In this document: piece after piece, positions 57,491 through 64,000 of the stretch | How the letters are laid out: each line of letters starts with the position of its first letter | Numbering within the stretch: the first letter of the stretch is position 1 | Source of the DNA: Metellina segmentata | Lineage: Eukaryota > Arthropoda > Arachnida > Araneae > Tetragnathidae | Assembly: GCA_947359465.1 (NCBI GenBank) | Contig: OX375876.1 | Location: forward strand, 63,370,998-63,434,997 | DNA length: 64,000 nucleotides | Direction: 5' to 3' | The notes under the pieces: generated by a model | Told to the model about the DNA's origin: nothing | Database searches by the model: none | The model's input: the letters and a program-made list of their open reading frames with translations, nothing else | Translations under genes and position numbers: made by a program

Positions 57491-59586
57491 CAACATAACT
57501 TCTTCTAGATTCTTTCATACCAGTATTTGTGTTTATTTAGTCATAGTGTGTAGTGGATTAAGAGAAGGCCTATTTTACTCGGATATGCCATGACGCTTAA
57601 CGAATATTTTAGAAAAAGCATAAATTTTGAATATAAATACTCGACTATCAGAGAAAATCCAATAGCTATCAAAATATTATTTATCGAAAATGAAAAAGAC
57701 GCAAGTTAAATATCTTATTCATTTTGTTTATCTGGTTAAAAATGTGAATTTAAGTACCCTTCATTTCAAACAAGAATTACGAGTAAAGCAGCGGGAATTA
57801 TGCATGAATCAACTTAATGTTCCATCAGGGATATAGGTGAATTTCTAGGAACGCATTAATCTTAAATTCTGTTTTTCGTACTTTAATGCGTCTGAATCCG
57901 AAGATTTAAGCAGACATTTCCCTTGATAAAAAGATATATTTGTGTTTTGAAATTTCTTCTGCCAATGTTTTACTTGATGTTTACAGCATGCCTTTTGACA
58001 TTATCATGTAAGGATTTATATTCAAAAAAGTACAAGCTCTTATTTTTCTTATTCCAGGTATTATTCTAAACCTACATTTAAAAAAATATAACTTGCGTAT
58101 TGAAACCATAATACTGACTTGCGAGTTGATCCTACTCTTGCTCAAGGTATTACCGAAATCAAATCCAAAAGATTATGATGTACAAGACGCACAGTGATCA
58201 ACTTCTTATAATTCAGAAGTTGTCTCACAGATACACTGATGCAATCTAAAATGTGAGAGGTATTTGCTAAATTTAAAAAGCGTAAACAAGTTGGAGTAAC
58301 ACTTAACACCTCTTGTAAAATATCTGGTATGACATAAAGTTATACATGCGTAATATATATAGTATAAAGTTATATATCTGGTATGACAGTTGTTTATTTT
58401 ATGTTTTGAATTATTCGGCTGTTCACAACATGTCTATTTCTAAACCCTATGCATCCAAGTGTAAACGTGGATAAAGTAGGTGCTCAAACTGATCAAAACT
58501 TTGGGTATGTGCCTTCCGTAGGATGTGGATCAGGGCCCGAGAGCTCAAACTTATCAAGAAGTTACTTGACTTTTCAAGAATACTTTTTAACAGTAGGAAA
58601 TGAACTCCTGCACACACTTCTAGTGTACAAGTTTTGTACTAAAAACGCTTTTGGTGCAAAACTCGAGAATTACCTAAACATCACATTGGACACCATGCAT
58701 TTATACTTCAACGAACACCATTGTTAAATGAAGTGATCATCCCGTTCAATAAGTTGTCTAGCTTTTCACGAATACTCCATAACAATAGGAATAGAAAAAT
58801 CGGCAAAACACACATTGAAACACTTACACCATTTGTGCACAACTGTGATCCGTGACTGCAAAAAAGAAAAGAATAAATAAAAGAACTGACTACTGTGAGC
58901 AAAAGGAGGAGAAATAGGAATACGAATTGTTTTCCTAGTATCGAGAATTGTGAATTCCGGTCTCGACTTTGCAACCTGTTGCGGAGGTCCGTTACATTGA
59001 TTTTGGGGTCTAATTACATTGTGAATCTGACGTTTGCTGTTCGGTGTTTCAACATGGGTCTTCAAATTCCGCCTGAGGGTGAAAGATTTTTCAAGCACGC
59101 AACTCCGTGACAGAATGTTGAGGGCCCCTTGAAAGGGGTGTCACAAGGTTACGCGACCGCAACAGATTTACTGTGAGTATATCGACAGGTTGTCACGTCC
59201 TACTTCAGGTGTGCCAGTCGGGATTCTAATGTCTTCATTCAACTTAAGAAACTGATTAAACTTTAGCCTCAATTATATATATATTACAGTCGTAGATAAA
59301 ATGGCAATATCTAAAAGTTTGTTCTTTTAAATTGAACGGGTAAACAGAAGAACCTTGGTCCAATTGGTAAAAGAAATTCAAAACCCTTTGAAACAACAAT
59401 TAATAGAGATTAAAATTTTTATTAAAAAATATCGCTAAAGCCCTTTATTGTTGGAGCAAGATGTCCATCATCACCAGAGGTCACAAGACGAAAACGCGAA
59501 TTTAAATGCATTCTTCCAGAATGGTGTTACATTACTTACTTTTTTACTAATCCTTTCCTGGCTGCTTGTAAAGACTGCGTAGATAC
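57491..59586. other. Mostly AT-rich, unassigned
   Basis: A 92-codon frame at 58449-58727 shows no domain. Around 59060-59100 (minus) the peptide KSFTLRRNLKTHV resembles a C2H2 zinc-finger helix, but the cysteine pair and second histidine pattern are not intact; at most a relic. Nothing else is recognised. Confidence 0.4.
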
Positions 59587-59895
59587 GTAGGTATTTAATT
59601 AAAGTCGCTCTGGAGGTATATAACGGACTATTGGAGACGGTCCGGGAACAAACCCGATGTTAAAGATCCGAGGAATATGCCACGTAATTTTGAACCACGG
59701 TAAGATAACGAGGTAACAAATGAGCGGGCACCCTATTCTCAAAACTTCTTCAACATGCCAACATGAGGACAGTTGAGGTCACGACTTATTTAACGACCTC
59801 TTTGTACATGACGCTATTTGGTTGGATTTAAACTCACAAACTTCCAATTGCTAGTCCGTTACTCTTCCAACCTTGCTACCACTGCCCTGTAAAGG
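59587..59895 (-). mobile_element. SINE-A, near full length
   Basis: Minus-strand head at about 59895 (GGGCAGTGGTAGCAAGGTTG, GAAGAGTAACGGACTAG), a decayed B box (GTGAGTTTAAATCCAACC), first block, GTTGAAGAAGTTTTGAGAAT, central block (GTTATCTTACCGTGGTTCAA) and tail. About 310 bp, the most complete minus-strand copy. Confidence 0.75.
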
Positions 59896-59974
59896 TTGAG
59901 AGGCACTAGCGTCATTCACTAGTGTGTTCAACAACGTAAATCAACGTCACTAGTGTGTTCGCAACTTGTTTGGG

Positions 59975-60405
59975 AGCCGCGGTAGCTCAGTCAGTAGAGC
60001 GTCGGGTTCGCATCAGAGGGGTTGTGGGTTCTGTGGCAATTCTGATGATTGCGAGATCGGCACTTCGATCCGGCTAAAGACCGTCGTGTTCACTAATTTT
60101 GTCTGGGGCACGTTAAATAGGTCGTGGTCACAAAGTCCCCCAAGTTCCCATACCAAATCAATACCTTTGGGGGTACTTGATCAGGGGGGTCATCGGCCTC
60201 TGATTGGGATCTAAATTACGATATGTGTGAATGAATGGTTGTATGAAAGGGGCCTTCCTGTAAAACGGATGAGTCATGTATGTCGAGCAAAGTCGGACTT
60301 CCTCCCAATGGGGCTCAATAACATGGAAGGCGCACCCTCTTGCCGTCCTCGACGTGTCTGGCACTCCTCTGGTCTGCCAGTGTAGGCATGAGAAACAACA
60401 ACGTA
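59975..60405 (+). mobile_element. SINE-C, second copy
   Basis: Starts AGCCGCGGTAGCTCAGTCAG, then GGTTGTGGGTTCTGTG. It continues collinear with 42676-42224 through GACCGTCGTGTTCACTAATT, GGCACGTTAAATAGGTCGTG and GGAAGGCGCACCCTCTTGCC to a short AACAACAA tail. A shared CAACAACGTAAA at 59931-59942 and at the 3' end might be a TSD, but it lies about 33 bp from the apparent 5' end, so I do not rely on it. Confidence 0.88.
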
Positions 60406-61289
60406 AAACTAGTTTTAAAAAAAAAATTCTGGGAGCTTCAATTTAAGAACAGATCTTTAAGATTGAACTATCTTTGTTTGAAATTAAACTGATGAGAAAA
60501 CATCAAGCAGTGTTCAGCTATGACAAGTTTGTTTGTTTTCTAATTTTTAACACAACGGATGTATTATTGAAACCAGTATTTCAAAGCTCACCTGGTATGA
60601 GCAGCATGAACCGTACCACATGTGAAGACAATGTGATATATTCCCACCAATTGGTCGTTTGAATCTGATCTTTAACAGAATTCAAGAACAACAAATTTAA
60701 ACTCGAGGGTTTTTTACTTCTGTCCTGATGGTCCTTCTTCCACCTAAATGGCCCTTGACGATCTTTTCGACGTTTTGATCTATGGTTGCTAAACTGTTGG
60801 GTAAATGTATTTGGTGCCTCAAAAGGCTCGATATCAGTTATAACTGAATCTAAAGTTGAATGAGTACTGATTATTATCTACTATTAGATACTGATATACG
60901 TAACAACATGTCAATAACAGTTAACTCTCAAGAACAAACGTGGCATTTCTGCACTTTTATGATTAGTATGTTAGTATAGCTTTAGTTAACTCTTGTCTTA
61001 AAATAAATTCATAAATAAATTGTGTTTGCATTTAGTTTTGTGAAAAATGTATCAGTCGATTAACTCATACTATACAATGGACATTATAAAATTGTGAGTA
61101 GGTGGTTAATGAAACTCGTCTGGTCATGACATTTGACATGGCTGACTCTCATTTAATAACTATGTGGCATTGTTTTCATCTATGGTTTGATTGACGCGAC
61201 TGTGTTTGTAAATAGTTATGCTATCTATATTATTTTGTGATTAGTATGATCATTTTCAGTTTTGATTTCATTAGCCCTTCTGGTTCTAG
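60406..61289. other. Unassigned spacer
   Basis: The frame at 60474-60662 has no domain. Nothing recognised. Confidence 0.5.
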
Positions 61290-61455
61290 TCTTGACAATG
61301 TATCTTCTCATTTCAAAACAGACCAAATCTTGACAGACGATATACCTCGTCAATAGAAGAAATTTGTATGTTATCATTGAAAACGTTATGATTAAAACAT
61401 ATCAGTAATATCTTGATAGACGAGATATCTCGTCGAAACCGCTTAAAGGGCTAAT
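61290..61455 (+). repeat. REP-P copy
   Basis: GGTTCTAGTCTTGACAATGT, AACAGACCAAATCTTGACAG, the perfect palindrome GACGAGATATCTCGTC (61419-61434), and the end GAAACCGCTTAAAGGGCTAA. Confidence 0.75.
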
Positions 61456-63035
61456 GCTTGTCTAAATCCCTTATGTACCTCTCAACTTTTAAACGTTCCA
61501 ATGCAAATTGTTAAGTTGAACCATTTTGTAAATAACTGGTTTATTGGTATTTCACAAGACCGCTAATGAATAGGGAATATCTATTTTAGCACAAACGTAA
61601 GCAATGCACCGTCCATAGCTGATTAGGAAAATATTTTACTAAAGTTACAAAATACAACAATACTAATTGAGCTCAAAACCTGCATGTCTACAGTTTATAC
61701 CTTACATCACACATAGATTTACTTTAGATAAAGTATAACAGCGGCTTTTTAAAGTTTGTCAGTTTATAAACATTCGACTAAATTTCAATTGCTACGCTTT
61801 CTCATTAGTAATATGCCGGATTGTTGGCAATATAATTATGTTGCTCTAGTACGACGTTAATTCTATCAACCCTTATAAATAATTAAGATGCTTCGGTCTA
61901 GTTCAATTTTTACACACACACAAAACTGTTATTTGATAATAAATAAAAGAAATAATTCTAAGAATATTTTCCATGCTAATCCACATGGAAGATATATCTT
62001 TCGCTATCATGAAAATGTCACGAAATATTTTAATATGAGGTTAATTGCTAAATAATTGCACAAGGAAACCTTTTTCTCATAATGTTGAATTAATATCTCT
62101 TGAAAAATGAAACCCTTACGTTATGATTAATATGAAACTAAACAAGCTTCTTTACAGGTGTAAAACATTTTAATTATAAAAGACTTAATTAATCACGCGT
62201 ACAACTTTCTTTATCGTAAAATGTAAACTACTATGTTAATAACGACTCTTATTACAAAGAAGTCATTTAATGAACTAAGGAACGAAAACTGCAATTGCTT
62301 CTTAAGACTTATGTATGAGATGTAATATTATGATATAGTACATATGGTAGATATGAAACTATTTCGACGCCGAATTAAATGCATGTTTCTGAAGATAAGA
62401 ATAAGAAATGTGTATATCTCAATCGAAAATACTTTTATGTTCTTGATATTTTATACCTCAAAAACCTTTTTTCTGCAAATAAATGCATTTCCAAAATTAT
62501 TCTTTCCTAACAGTTGCTTTCATTTAACAGAGGGAATGTAGGTAAGCCCGAATATTATTCTCTTAAATAAAAACCTTGTATTATAATTCACCAGAATCAT
62601 TTTTATTGTTACCGTATCATGCCATTACAGACACAAATCCTTCAACCAAAAGCAAATAAAAACAAGACAAGCATAAAATACAGTCCTGGGTAAAATACAT
62701 CAAATAGAAAATGTTAAGGGTTATTCAAATGTCTTGTTTAAAATGCTTATGTATATAAATGATTTTATTTTATGAGACAAGTCATTTTTGATAAACAATA
62801 ATACTTAAGTCTTCAAATATTAATAATTAAAGTATAGGTTTTTAACCTGTGGCGTAAAAGCATATCTTATCCGTGCATGCGAAGCAGTAAATGAAAATAA
62901 CTAACTAAAATCTAATAAAATAGAGTTTTCCTATGGTACATAAAAATTGATTCTAGATACCATATGCCCTACAAAATAAAGTAAATCCTATTGAATAAAA
63001 AACTATGATATTATTTTTAATCAGTATAATACTAA
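61456..63035. other. AT-rich spacer
   Basis: No gene is recognised. It contains one SINE-A tail fragment at 61812-61875. Confidence 0.5.
61812..61875 (+). mobile_element. SINE-A tail fragment
   Basis: GCCGGATTGTTGGCAATATA then TTGCTCTAGTACGACGTTAA. Only the 3' terminus is present. Confidence 0.6.
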
Positions 63036-63325
63036 GTGGAAAGTTACGAGTTCGAATCCAACCAACGACAATCGTGTACAGAGAGGGCTGTTGTACGTTA
63101 AATATGTAGTGGCTCAAATGTCCTCGAATCAATTGTGTGTTGGGGAAGTTTGGAGGGTGGGGTTACAGCTCAAGTGTTACCATGTTATCTTACTATCTTT
63201 CGTGGTTGGTTCAAAATTACGTGGTGTTGTCCTCACATCATTTCCTTCGAGGGTTGATCCCTGACCATCCCCAATATCCCATTGTATTCCTACAGTGCGA
63301 CGTTAATTAAAATACCTACAAGCTC
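63036..63325 (+). mobile_element. SINE-A, near full length
   Basis: B box intact (GAGTTCGAATCCAACC, about 63050), first block (CAATCGTGTACAGAGAGGGC, GTACGTTAAATATGTAGTGG, CTCAAATGTCCTCG), GGAAGTTTGGAGGGTGGGG, central block (ACAGCTCAAGTGTTACCATG, GGTTCAAAATTACGTGGTGT), tail (CGACGTTAATTAAAATACCT). The best-preserved SINE-A body here, though the A-box side is eroded. Confidence 0.82.
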
Positions 63326-64000
63326 AGTCAATCTATACACTGTCTAATTAGTTAAGTTACTTCCATAAAATGCTGAAATAATGATCATCAGACGTGAAAT
63401 TGAAGTAAAATACGCATTATATCTGTATAACGCCGAAAAGGTTTTTTTTACCACATAGAGGTGGATTTATAAAATCAAGTACTCGTATTTATTGCATTCA
63501 AATTTTAAAAAAAAATTAAACAGCTATGAATAACTTGTTTTGTAGTGTAGTGAAACTTGAATTAAATGAAAACTAAAATTGAGGTGTCTTATTAATTACT
63601 CTTGTATAAACCAGCAGCAATATGATGAAAACTTGATTCAAAGCATTACTCAATCTAAAAGTAACTGTGGTGAATTGCGATTTTCTAGAAGTTCTTTACC
63701 TTTGAGTGTTTTTATCACTTATTTTCTATCATATTGCAAATAACATGTTCATTATAACTTTTATCATTGGGTAGCGCCATTTGAAAACACTATATCAATT
63801 TATACTATTTTCCAACCAGTGTATTTTGGCACCCAAGTGTGCCTTATGGATGGTGAAACGATTGAAATTGTGTAATATTTACACATTTTATGCTAACGCT
63901 TTAGTTTTATACTTTTGACACACATTTTCACAAATAATTTAAATGAATACCAGGATAAATTATTTATTGTATTAATAACATGTAAACCAACGGTTTCAAA
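63326..64000. other. AT-rich spacer to window end
   Basis: No recognised feature. Confidence 0.5.

Noticed and set aside
58766..59098. C2H2 zinc-finger protein (KSFTLRRNLKTHV)
   Set aside because: Only a helix-like stretch matches; the Cys pair and second His are not in place and no tandem fingers follow.
59975..60045. A tRNA gene starting AGCCGCGGTAGCTCAG
   Set aside because: The same head occurs at 42676 (minus) with a shared 430-450-bp body and TSD; it is the head of SINE-C.

Overview
This 64 kb window is AT-rich eukaryotic DNA in which I find no intact protein-coding gene, rRNA gene or canonical tRNA gene. Every coding signal I can recognise belongs to a decayed transposon. Tc1-like, DD41D mariner-like, hAT-like and long-TIR DNA transposons, four tRNA-derived SINE families, long (TA)n tracts and many minisatellites point to an arthropod. 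I lean to a chelicerate, probably a spider, because these transposase families are abundant there; that is inference, not proof. The window reads as intergenic or deep intronic DNA.

Layout. 1-2.8 kb: a palindromic dispersed repeat (called REP-P here), a SINE-B, a truncated SINE-A and a dead Tc1-like element. 3.2-5.2 kb: a DD41D mariner-like element with terminal inverted repeats of about 360-375 bp, carrying a nested 119-bp SINE-A fragment. 6.1-8.2 kb: a cluster of a short repeated motif and a 121-bp-period duplication. 11.5-13.4 kb: a second dead Tc1-like element, then SINE-A. 13.9-15.6 kb: SINE-D and SINE-B, both with target-site duplications (TSDs). 18.4-21.0 kb: SINE-A, then REP-P split by a third Tc1-like element that is itself split by a hAT-type MITE. 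23.0-24.6 kb: a non-coding element with perfect 53-bp TIRs and a perfect 9-bp TSD. 27-32 kb: tandem duplications, a 63-bp minisatellite and a GC-rich island. 36-40.5 kb: duplicated repeats, long AT microsatellites and a 496-bp unit in three near-identical copies. 42.2-45.7 kb: SINE-C beside a 2.9-kb transposon with roughly 600-bp TIRs and a 4-bp TSD. 48.4-50.8 kb: a GC-rich segment with dyad repeats (possible solo LTR), a near-perfect 135-bp-arm palindrome around a (TA)n loop, and a Helitron-like 3' end. 54.2-55.4 kb: an internally deleted Tc1-like element inside a minisatellite. 57-63.3 kb: more SINE-A, SINE-C and REP-P.

The parts interact by nesting and by module sharing. SINE-A shares one internal block with SINE-C and a different block with SINE-D, although heads and tails differ. 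SINE, Tc1 and MITE insertions with readable TSDs give a relative order of events. Unassigned stretches are AT-rich, and I see no supported gene in them.

Names such as SINE-A to SINE-D and REP-P are local labels. All alignments were done by eye, so identity values are approximate.
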